From positions 433-15,622 of the forward strand of contig PLKU01000187.1 in assembly GCA_003140705.1 (NCBI GenBank): a stretch of 15,190 nt of DNA. The letters run 5' to 3'. The notes below the pieces were generated by a model. It was not told the origin of the DNA, searched no databases, and saw only the letters and a program-made list of their open reading frames with translations. This document shows positions 1 to 6,253 of the stretch, in pieces; the first letter of the stretch is position 1; each line of letters opens with the position of its first letter. Origin of the DNA: Acidobacteriaceae bacterium. GTDB lineage: Bacteria; Acidobacteriota; Terriglobia; Terriglobales; Acidobacteriaceae. The position numbers and the translations under genes were made by a program.

Positions 1-29
1 CAGCGGTTCGATCCCGCTCAGCTCCACCA
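1..29 (+). tRNA. tRNA-Ala, 3' end only (gene cut by window edge)
   Basis: The first bases form a tRNA T-arm and acceptor end. The 5-bp T stem is AGCGG (2-6) paired with CCGCT (14-18) around the loop TTCGATC (7-13). The acceptor 3' strand CAGCTCC (19-25), discriminator A (26) and an encoded CCA (27-29) follow. From memory, this closely matches the 3' end of E. coli tRNA-Ala, which has the same T arm and the ending AGCTCCACCA. The D arm and anticodon lie outside the window, so the isoacceptor cannot be read and the Ala assignment rests on similarity alone. Confidence 0.88.
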
Positions 30-74
30 AATCATCTGCACCTTGAACCAGCGATCCTCGACGAAGGAGAGCGG

Positions 75-1541
75 TTGCCCGAGTCCATCTCCAAGCGCCA
101 GCCTCATATTGAAGCTCCCGAGGAACCACTCCGCCCTCTCTGTGTCGATCTGGATGGGACGCTGGTCAAGTCCGACACGCTCGTAGATACCCTTCTGGCT
201 CTTTTGCGCACCCATCCGACACTGGTCTTCAAACTGCCGGGCCGGCTCCTTCACGGCAAGGCCGCCTTCAAAGCCTTCGTCACGGAATCCATCACTCTCG
301 ATGTTGTCAATCTTCCCTACAACCGCAAGCTGCTGAAGTTTCTCCAACGCGAGCGTGGACAAGGGCGGAAAGTCTATCTGGCTACAGGTGCGAACGTGCA
401 ACTGGCTCGCCGTGTGGCCGCGCACTTGGGCATCTTCGCCGGGGTACTCGGCTCAGACGGCGCGACTAACCTGACGGGTAACATGAAGCTCGAAAGCCTC
501 CGCCAGCACCTGGACTCCAAATCGTTTGACTACATCGGCAATGACACACCCGATCTGCCGCTCTTGGCCAACGCCAACCAGGCAATCGTGGCCAATCCCA
601 CTCTGGGCCTGCGCTTACGGCTCAAAACCCGTAAGATCAAGCCGACTCAGGAATTCATTGAGGGCAAGCCGTTCCTGCACTCGCTCGTGCAGGCTGTTCG
701 GCTTCATCAATGGGCAAAGAATCTGCTCATTTTTGTCCCGCTTTTCCTTTCACACGCACTCAGCACAGGCAAGCTGCTCACAGCACTTGCGGCCTTCAGC
801 TGTTTCTCGCTCACCGCTTCGGCGGCGTACATTGTCAACGATCTCCTCGACCTTGAGGCCGACCGCCGTCATCCCCGCAAGCGCCTACGTCCCTTTGCAT
901 CAGGGGATCTGTCAGCCTTCGTCGGGGCGTGCATTGTAACGGTCTTCTTGATGGTGGGACTGCTTGGCGGTCGCCTGCTTCCCGGCGGTTTCTACGCATG
1001 GCTGCTGCTTTACCTTGTCACAACGCTCGCATACTCCTGGTATCTCAAACGTATTCCGCTGGTGGATGTGCTTGCCCTCTCCGGGCTTTATATTCTGCGC
1101 CTCCTGGCTGGCGGTGCGGCCACATTGACACCCATCTCCCACTGGCTGGCCGGGTTCTCGATGTTTCTCTTTCTGTCTCTCGCCATCGTCAAGCGATTTG
1201 CCGAATTGGAGAACCTGCGCGCCAGTAATTCGACGCCCAGGAACGGCCGCGGATACTTGTTGGCGGACATGGAGCAGTTGCGGAGCTTTGGCACTGCCAG
1301 CGCCTATGCTGCCGTGGTGGTTTTCGCCATTTACATCAGTGGATTCGACGTGACAAAGCTATATCGCCAACCGCGCCTGCTCTGGCTGATTGTGCCGCTG
1401 ATGATTCTCTGGCTCAACCGGGTGTGGCTGCTGGCATCCCGCGGTGAACTCGATGAAGACCCGGTCGCATTTGCCCTCACCGATCGAATGAGCCAAATCA
1501 TTGGGGTAGCCGTCGTTGCGATCGCCTGGCTTGCCCTCTAA
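75..1541 (+). CDS. HAD-UbiA fusion: UbiA-family polyprenyl-phosphate transferase with N-terminal HAD phosphatase-like domain
   Basis: This 488-residue protein has two parts. Residues 20-190 are a HAD-like phosphatase domain: motif I DLDGT at 25-29, a Thr at 104 in place for motif II, Lys138 for motif III, and GND at 155-157 with Asp160 for motif IV. Residues 200-488 are a multi-pass UbiA prenyltransferase: HQWAKN at 211-216, the first Asp-rich motif at 255-263 (N255, D256, D259, D263, then HPRKRLRP), and a second conserved loop with YLKR and Asp331. Enzymes of this subgroup, such as decaprenyl-phosphate phosphoribosyltransferase, move a group onto or from a polyprenyl phosphate in the membrane, often for cell-envelope glycolipids. 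The substrate here is unknown. The start is TTG with AAGGAGA at 64-70 just upstream. The gene begins 45 bases after the tRNA end. Confidence 0.9.
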   Translation: MPESISKRQPHIEAPEEPLRPLCVDLDGTLVKSDTLVDTLLALLRTHPTLVFKLPGRLLHGKAAFKAFVTESITLDVVNLPYNRKLLKFLQRERGQGRKVYLATGANVQLARRVAAHLGIFAGVLGSDGATNLTGNMKLESLRQHLDSKSFDYIGNDTPDLPLLANANQAIVANPTLGLRLRLKTRKIKPTQEFIEGKPFLHSLVQAVRLHQWAKNLLIFVPLFLSHALSTGKLLTALAAFSCFSLTASAAYIVNDLLDLEADRRHPRKRLRPFASGDLSAFVGACIVTVFLMVGLLGGRLLPGGFYAWLLLYLVTTLAYSWYLKRIPLVDVLALSGLYILRLLAGGAATLTPISHWLAGFSMFLFLSLAIVKRFAELENLRASNSTPRNGRGYLLADMEQLRSFGTASAYAAVVVFAIYISGFDVTKLYRQPRLLWLIVPLMILWLNRVWLLASRGELDEDPVAFALTDRMSQIIGVAVVAIAWLAL

Positions 1542-1544
1542 GAA

Positions 1545-1574
1545 TTGATATCACCTGCATCAATATGCTATCAT
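1545..1574 (+). promoter_or_regulatory. Probable sigma-70-type promoter of the fitAB-like operon
   Basis: A -35 box TTGATA (1545-1550, five of six consensus bases) is followed by an 18-bp spacer and a -10 box TATCAT (1569-1574, five of six). The -10 box is preceded by TGC (1566-1568), the extended -10 motif. It lies directly upstream of the antitoxin gene and starts just after the stop codon of the prenyltransferase gene. The call rests on sequence match alone. Confidence 0.6.
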
Positions 1575-1582
1575 TGATATCA
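1546..1582. promoter_or_regulatory. Twin TGATATCA palindromes, candidate autoregulatory operator
   Basis: The perfect palindrome TGATATCA occurs at 1546-1553 and again at 1575-1582, each inside a 10-base direct repeat ATTGATATCA (1544-1553, 1573-1582), 29 bp apart start to start. The first copy overlaps the -35 box and the second abuts the -10 box. FitA/VapB-type ribbon-helix-helix antitoxins repress their own operon by binding paired palindromes in the promoter, often in complex with the toxin, so this is the expected place and form. Binding is inferred, not shown. Confidence 0.55.
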
Positions 1583-1605
1583 TTTGAGAGAGGAGCAACA
1601 AGCTC

Positions 1606-1845
1606 ATGCCCGCCGTAACGATTCGCAACCTGCCTGAAGAGACCCATCGTGCGCTCAAGCTGCGCGCAGCTCACAACGGGCGAAGCACTGAAGCTGAGAT
1701 TCGGGTGATTCTGGAAGGAGCAGTTGCTCAAAAGCCGAGCCTCAAAATCGGATCGGAGCTTGCCGCTTTTGGCCGCCGCTATGGCGGCATAGAACTCAAC
1801 TACAAGCGCGATCAGAGCTCCATCGAACCGGCAGAATTCGAATGA
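1606..1845 (+). CDS. FitA/VapB-type antitoxin, ribbon-helix-helix DNA-binding protein
   Basis: This 79-residue protein begins with a ribbon-helix-helix fold: a short beta strand (AVTIRNLPEE, 3-12), helix 1 (THRALKLRAAHNG) and helix 2 (STEAEIRVILEGAV). Its C-terminal tail ends in PAEFE, typical of FitA-like antitoxins, where the tail occupies the toxin's active site. The N-terminal part dimerises, binds operator DNA and represses the operon. AGGAG (1591-1595) lies ten bases before the ATG, and the promoter with twin palindromes is immediately upstream. The PIN-domain toxin gene follows 37 bases later, which settles the type II toxin-antitoxin assignment. The closest named relatives are FitA and plasmid StbC/VapB proteins; which name fits best would need a phylogeny. 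Confidence 0.9.
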   Translation: MPAVTIRNLPEETHRALKLRAAHNGRSTEAEIRVILEGAVAQKPSLKIGSELAAFGRRYGGIELNYKRDQSSIEPAEFE

Positions 1846-1886
1846 TCAGGCCTCAACAATTCTGGTCCCAACAGTTCCGGCCATGA
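1842..1886 (+). CDS. Possible 14-codon bridging ORF between antitoxin and toxin genes
   Basis: An ATG at 1842-1844 overlaps the antitoxin stop TGA (1843-1845). It opens a 14-residue frame, MIRPQQFWSQQFRP, whose own stop TGA (1884-1886) overlaps the toxin ATG (1883-1885). Both junctions are therefore ATGA overlaps, the arrangement used for translational coupling by stop-start reinitiation. The toxin ATG has no visible Shine-Dalgarno sequence of its own, so coupling through this short frame would explain how it is translated. The peptide may have no function, and the arrangement could be chance in a 37-base gap. Confidence 0.35.
   Translation: MIRPQQFWSQQFRP
1854..1883 (+). repeat. Imperfect 15-bp tandem duplication between antitoxin and toxin
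   Basis: CAACAATTCTGGTCC (1854-1868) is followed directly by CAACAGTTCCGGCCA (1869-1883), with 11 of 15 positions identical. The second copy runs into the toxin ATG. It suggests that the spacer grew by a short tandem duplication that kept the reading frame. Confidence 0.6.
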
Positions 1887-2302
1887 TCATTCTCGACACA
1901 AACGTGATCTCGGAACCGTTGAAGCTTCGCGCCGATCCGGTCGTCATTCGATGGCTCGACGCACAGGATCCCGACACACTTTACCTCACCGCCGTGAACC
2001 TGGCGGAAGTGTTGATCGGCATCGCGCTTCTTCCCGCGGGCAAGCGCAAGCGCGGCATGGAACTGGCCGCGCAATCGCTGCAACTGAAGCTCTTCGCGAA
2101 CCGCCTTCTCTCCTTCGACCGGGAAGCGGCCATTGCTTTCTCTCTCTTGGGGAGCCGCGCGGCAGCCAAGGGCTATCCCATCTCAACGGCGGACTGCCAG
2201 ATTGCCGCTATCGCCGCAGTGCACGGATTCACCGTCGCCACGCGCGATACCGCGCCATTCATTGCCGCCGGCGTGCCGGTCATCAACCCTTGGGAGTACT
2301 GA
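1883..2302 (+). CDS. FitB/VapC-type toxin, PIN-domain ribonuclease
   Basis: This 139-residue protein opens with MIILDTNVISE, the standard start of FitB/VapC PIN-domain proteins. The four acidic metal-binding residues expected of the fold are all present: Asp5, Glu42 (in NLAEVLIG), Asp104 (in STADCQIAA) and Asp122 (in TRDTAPF). PIN toxins are Mg/Mn-dependent ribonucleases that cut specific RNAs, often tRNA or rRNA, when free of antitoxin. With all four residues intact the toxin should be active. It lies 37 bases after the antitoxin gene with no clear ribosome-binding site, so its translation is probably coupled to upstream reading. Length and termini are usual for the family. Its RNA target cannot be read from the sequence. 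Confidence 0.92.
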   Translation: MIILDTNVISEPLKLRADPVVIRWLDAQDPDTLYLTAVNLAEVLIGIALLPAGKRKRGMELAAQSLQLKLFANRLLSFDREAAIAFSLLGSRAAAKGYPISTADCQIAAIAAVHGFTVATRDTAPFIAAGVPVINPWEY

Positions 2303-2335
2303 ACTCGCGTCATTTCGCAAGCCCGGCACGCACCC

Positions 2336-4546
2336 TCAAAAGCACTCAATGTGATCGCAAGCGTTCATCAGCGGAACCTGCAGCGTGGAGTCGTGCTCTC
2401 CATCTGAGTAGATGGTGATGGTAGCCGGTTTGAAGCCCTCCGGCTTCGCGGTCATGATGTTGGGCACAAACGTCTGCGGATTGCGGTCGTAGAGCGGAAA
2501 CCATGTGCTCTGAATCTCCACCATCACAGTGTGTCCTGCCTTGAAGACATGGTCGACGTCATGGAGCGAAAACCTGTATTCGTGAATTGAGCCCGAACGC
2601 AGCGGCATGGGTTTTTCAAATGAATCCAGATAGCGCCCGCGAAAGATCTCTTCGTTGGTCATCAGCTGATAGCCGCGCATCTTCGGGTCGGAGACGGTCT
2701 CGTCGTCTGGATACTGGTCGATGAGCTTGACGACCATGTCATTGTCGGTCCCGGTAGTTGCAGCGTAAATGTCTGCGAGAACCTCGCCTGTCATGACCAG
2801 GTCTTTCTTCAACACTGGAAGCTTCCACACGGCCACGTCCTTGCGATTGGTGACAAAGCGCTGATCTTCCGTCAACCAGGTGAACCACTCCGAGCCATTG
2901 CTGTAAGTGGGTTGAATGGGCCGATGGCGATACGGAACCGGGTCGGCTGGGTCGCTCAAATAATTAGTCTTGGCCTGCGCTGTCATCTTTTCATCCGACT
3001 CGGTCCAGCTCAGCTTTCCGTCGCCCAGCAGATGCAGGCTCGTGGGCTGCGACTCCTTCGGCGGAAAGTGCGCATAGCGCTTCCATTGGTTGGAACCAGT
3101 TTGGAAGCTGGCCGTATCTTCAAGATCGAAGCCGGATGAGTCAGAGCCCGGTTCGTCTTTCAGGTAGTGGGCGAAAAATCGGTCTTCGAATTGTGCGTGA
3201 TACTCCTTGCCGATGGGCTCGGTATAGTCGATGTTGCCGATATGACGCTCAGTGAGGACCCAGGAGCCATGACGCCAGGGACCAAGCACAAGAAAGTTCT
3301 GGTGGTTGGTGTCGTGGGGCTCAAGGCTCGAATATTCCTCTTGCGGGCCGTACATATCCTCCTGGTCGTAGTAGCCGCCCACGGTGAGTGTGGGAACAGC
3401 AACTGTGTGAAGATTTTTCTCGACCGCACGCGAAGACCAGACGGAGTCATAGGCGGGATCCTCAAGGAAAAGCTTCCAGGTGGGCAGCACCTTGGAGCCT
3501 GATTTCTTCACAGCTGAGGCAAACGAGCCGCATTCGAGAAAAAAGTCGAAGCCGTCGACAGGCTTGCCATCCTTGTCTTTCCCGTAGCTTACTTCGGTTT
3601 CTCCCTTGCTTGACTCCAGGCCCATCACATAGTCGTAGCCGTAACTTTGTCTGAAGGCTCCATTGTGGAAGAAGTCGTCCCCCATCCACACGTCGATCAT
3701 GGGTGCCTGTGGAGAGATGGCCTTCACAGCCGGGTGCGGATCGATCCCGGCCATTATGGTCAGAAATCCCGGATAGCTGACGCCAGTCACTCCCACGCGC
3801 CCGTTGTTGCCCGGAACATTGGCAACCAGCCAGGCGATAGTGGCGTACGCATCCGTGCTTTCGTCGACCGCCTTGGGATCGTGATGGTCGGCCAGCGGCC
3901 TCATCATCACGAACTCGCCTTCGCTCTTGAAGCGCCCGCGAATGTCCTCAAGCACGTAAATGTAGCCTGCGCGCGCCATCTCTGGACGCAAATTGAAGAA
4001 GGATGTGCGATTAATTACGTCAGAGCCATATGGGGTACGTTGCAAAATGATCGGAAGCGGACCCGCAATATCGGCCGGCTTGAGGATGACGGCATGAAGC
4101 TTGATTCCGTCACGCATGGGAATCATGACCTCGGCGCGCCGGTAGTCGTGAAAGAGATGATGAACGGGTGCGCCGGTGCGCCGGTACACGGTGCTGCTCG
4201 ATCTGTCGGTGAGCACCATGCTGGCGCCTTGTCCCGTCGGATCGAGCGAAAAGCGCAAGGTTTCCTGTGCGTCCGGATTGCCAAAGGAGAGACCCGAAAT
4301 CGGATTCAGTTCCACGGGCACCTGGCGCTCGCTCTCATACACCAGCTTTCCATCTTGGACAGAAAAGCTGAGCGGCGTGTCCGGCTCTAAAGCGTTTGTG
4401 TATTCGCCCGAAAGCGCTTCAGGTTGTGCCGCGGGTGCAGGGGTTTGGTTTTGCGCCTGCGCCAGGGAAGAGACTGTCACATCGGAAAGTAGTGTGAGGC
4501 AAACAGCGGCCACAGCAAGGCAAGAACGAAGACGAAAACAAATCAA
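2336..4546 (-). CDS. Exported CocE/NonD-family (peptidase S15-like) serine hydrolase
   Basis: This 736-residue protein starts with a signal peptide (charged start, hydrophobic core about 9-28, likely cut near AQA at 29-31). Residues 45-125 form an extra beta-rich domain resembling DUF3471. The alpha/beta-hydrolase domain follows: DGIKLHAVILKP near 146-157, the nucleophile Ser257 in GVSYPG, a probable catalytic Asp394 in GGYYDQED, and His426 in LGPWRHG. A C-terminal jelly-roll domain of the X-Pro dipeptidyl-peptidase type begins near residue 590. Relatives cleave acyl esters (cocaine esterase), X-Pro dipeptides or beta-lactam acyl groups (glutaryl acylases); the substrate here is unknown. The TTG start is supported by AGGAGG (4555-4560) eight bases upstream. 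It is the last gene of a three-gene run, 40 bases after the metal exporter. Confidence 0.9.
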   Translation of the reverse strand: MICFRLRSCLAVAAVCLTLLSDVTVSSLAQAQNQTPAPAAQPEALSGEYTNALEPDTPLSFSVQDGKLVYESERQVPVELNPISGLSFGNPDAQETLRFSLDPTGQGASMVLTDRSSSTVYRRTGAPVHHLFHDYRRAEVMIPMRDGIKLHAVILKPADIAGPLPIILQRTPYGSDVINRTSFFNLRPEMARAGYIYVLEDIRGRFKSEGEFVMMRPLADHHDPKAVDESTDAYATIAWLVANVPGNNGRVGVTGVSYPGFLTIMAGIDPHPAVKAISPQAPMIDVWMGDDFFHNGAFRQSYGYDYVMGLESSKGETEVSYGKDKDGKPVDGFDFFLECGSFASAVKKSGSKVLPTWKLFLEDPAYDSVWSSRAVEKNLHTVAVPTLTVGGYYDQEDMYGPQEEYSSLEPHDTNHQNFLVLGPWRHGSWVLTERHIGNIDYTEPIGKEYHAQFEDRFFAHYLKDEPGSDSSGFDLEDTASFQTGSNQWKRYAHFPPKESQPTSLHLLGDGKLSWTESDEKMTAQAKTNYLSDPADPVPYRHRPIQPTYSNGSEWFTWLTEDQRFVTNRKDVAVWKLPVLKKDLVMTGEVLADIYAATTGTDNDMVVKLIDQYPDDETVSDPKMRGYQLMTNEEIFRGRYLDSFEKPMPLRSGSIHEYRFSLHDVDHVFKAGHTVMVEIQSTWFPLYDRNPQTFVPNIMTAKPEGFKPATITIYSDGEHDSTLQVPLMNACDHIECF

Positions 4547-4586
4547 ACCAAAGACCTCCTTCGAACTGCTCCGGTGCGGCTTGGCT

Positions 4587-5543
4587 CTAGTGCGCGTGGC
4601 CGTGATGGTGGCCGGGTTCGTGAGTGGCTAGCTCTTCAATGGGGACCACGCAGCCTTCCAGTTCGTCGCAACCCACATGTTCAAATTGAATCGTAGTGTG
4701 ACTGATGTGGAAATGATCCTTGAGCACGTGATGGAGATTGAGCAGAATGCAAGCGCTCTCTGACGGCGGAATATCGGCGATCGTCACGTGACAGGCCAGT
4801 GCGCGAGACTGCGAGCCGAGGCTCCAGACGTGCAGGTCGTGGACGTTGATGACCCCGTCCACAGCCTCCATTCCGGCGCGAATCGTGGGAAGCGAAACCC
4901 CGCGCGGCGTTCCCTCAAGCAGGATGTTCAGGGTCTCGCGAACGATTCCAAAGCTGGACCAAAGAATCAGTGCGGCGATCAGTAGCGAGAGAACTGGGTC
5001 GATCCAGTTCTGCCCGGTGAAAAGAATACCCGCGCCACCGGCAATCACAGCTGCAGTCGACAGCGTATCCCCGGCCATATGAAGAAAGGCGCTGCGCATG
5101 TTTACGTCGCGGGCCACGCCCCAAAGCAGGGCGGCAATCACGCCGTTCATTACCACGCCTGCGGCAGCCACAATCATCATCAGCTTGGGTTGCACTGCCA
5201 CGGGTGCGCTGAGGCGGTGGATGGCTTCAAATCCGATCCAAAGTGAAATTACGATGAGCGTACCTGCGTTGATGAAAGCAGCCAGCACCCCAGCGCGCTG
5301 ATAGCCAAACGTCTTCGAATCACTCGCGGGCCGCGTCTGGAAGTAAACAGCAGCAAAGCTCAGCAGCAGGGCCAGGAAGTCGGAAGCATTGTGCCCGGCC
5401 TCTGACAGCAGAGCCAGCGAATGTGCACGCAGGCCGGCGACAAACGTGACGGCCACATAGGCAAGCGTGGCCACCAGCGAGATGCGCAGCACGGATTGTG
5501 TTCGCCTGGCGCCTGCGACCGAAGGCGTTGCATGGGCATGCAT
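4587..5543 (-). CDS. Cation diffusion facilitator (CDF) family metal exporter, CzcD/ZitB-like
   Basis: This 318-residue inner-membrane protein has about six transmembrane helices over residues 17-203 and a cytoplasmic C-terminal domain. The family metal site is complete: His51 and Asp55 in the second helix (SEAGHNASD), and His155 and Asp159 in the fifth (HMAGD). The C-terminal domain carries EGTPRGV (210-216), VHDLHVWSLGS (234-244) and ISHTTIQFEH (280-289), all usual for ZitB/CzcD proteins. The extreme C terminus HHHGHAH and the start MHAH are His-rich and may add metal binding. CDF proteins export Zn(II), Co(II) or Cd(II) in exchange for protons; the metal is not certain here. The ATG at 5543 has only a weak ribosome-binding site. 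The gene is probably co-transcribed with its two minus-strand neighbours. Confidence 0.93.
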   Translation of the reverse strand: MHAHATPSVAGARRTQSVLRISLVATLAYVAVTFVAGLRAHSLALLSEAGHNASDFLALLLSFAAVYFQTRPASDSKTFGYQRAGVLAAFINAGTLIVISLWIGFEAIHRLSAPVAVQPKLMMIVAAAGVVMNGVIAALLWGVARDVNMRSAFLHMAGDTLSTAAVIAGGAGILFTGQNWIDPVLSLLIAALILWSSFGIVRETLNILLEGTPRGVSLPTIRAGMEAVDGVINVHDLHVWSLGSQSRALACHVTIADIPPSESACILLNLHHVLKDHFHISHTTIQFEHVGCDELEGCVVPIEELATHEPGHHHGHAH

Positions 5544-5591
5544 AGGTCAAGTGTAACCGGGGCTGGGTATCTGCTGCCAGCCGCGCTTGCC

Positions 5592-6068
5592 TTATCCTCG
5601 CCCCGGGCGCAGATGACTCAGATCGATGGGTTCGGGATCATCATGGGTGGGCAGCACAGGCAGCCCCACGCGCAGCCCCGACCACTCTTCGGCCACCACG
5701 ATGCTGTTTTGAGGATTGCCGGGCTGAGATCGAACTGTGCACGGGAATCCGGCCCGTACCTGGGCTGCGTCGACTACGCCTTGCATATCGGTAATATCCT
5801 GCGAGCATTCGTAATCGACGCCGCCAACGCGGTAACTGAACAGCAGCATCGTCAGGGTACGGCCATCTTCTGCGGCAACTTCAAAAATGTCGAGCAGCAT
5901 GCCATCGATCAGGCGACCTGATTGCACCAGAAAACGCCGTCGCACGTGCTCAAGTTCCGCAGCCGTGGGTCTTTTGCGCAGAATCAGCCAGAGCGCAACA
6001 GCACCGGCGCCGGCGATCGCGACCGATCCGGCGACAATCTCCCAGGTATTTACGGTGAGGGAAGTCAT
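5592..6068 (-). CDS. Membrane-anchored protein of unknown function (158 residues)
   Basis: I do not recognise the family with confidence. From the ATG at 6068 the protein has one N-terminal transmembrane helix (about 10-30, followed by RKRP, so the bulk is probably cytoplasmic). A soluble part of alternating beta strands follows (about 48-140, including LLFSYRVGGVDYECSQDI), and a short charged tail. The layout resembles small DUF3592-like proteins, but the match is only in style. The frame stays open upstream to 6305, with another ATG at 6158. I prefer 6068 because the anchor follows directly and the longer form runs into the hslV leader and start. GGAG at 6083-6086 is 14 bases from this ATG, separated by a run of eight Cs on the coding strand. 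The CDF exporter follows 48 bases downstream. Confidence 0.65.
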   Translation of the reverse strand: MTSLTVNTWEIVAGSVAIAGAGAVALWLILRKRPTAAELEHVRRRFLVQSGRLIDGMLLDIFEVAAEDGRTLTMLLFSYRVGGVDYECSQDITDMQGVVDAAQVRAGFPCTVRSQPGNPQNSIVVAEEWSGLRVGLPVLPTHDDPEPIDLSHLRPGRG

Positions 6069-6253
6069 AGTGCGGGGGGGGACTCCAAGTCTTGCTCCCA
6101 GGGGATCATCCCAATCAAAGGATACGCCAGCGAGTGCGTGGAGAAATGCGAAGTACATTGCGGGCAGCGCCTGGATTCTCGCTGCGATATACTCATACCT
6201 GCATCTTTGATGCAGTTCCGGCCTGCCGGACGCCGATTTCCGGAGGTTTTCCC
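6069..6253. promoter_or_regulatory. Divergent intergenic region between the metal-exporter run and hslVU
   Basis: These 185 bases must hold the promoters for both directions. On the plus strand there is a -10-like TATACT (6188-6193) without a good -35 box. A perfect hairpin follows (CTGCATC 6199-6205, loop TTT, GATGCAG 6209-6215), then a second inverted repeat (TCCGGC 6217-6222, GCCGGA 6225-6230), then the hslV ribosome-binding site. If transcription starts near 6200, the first hairpin would sit at the very 5' end of the hslVU message, where such structures can protect mRNA. The promoter position is tentative. Confidence 0.4.

Noticed and set aside
1951..2418. 155-codon plus-strand frame
   Set aside because: It overlaps the PIN toxin in another frame and has a basic, low-complexity product.
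3647..4390. 247-codon plus-strand frame
   Set aside because: It is antisense to the well-supported CocE-family gene, shows no family motifs and has no ribosome-binding site. It is a by-product of codon use on the other strand.
6092..6253. Longer HslV beginning at 6092
   Set aside because: The added 54 codons have no HslV similarity and run through the leader hairpins. The TTG at 6254 has a well-placed GGAGG.
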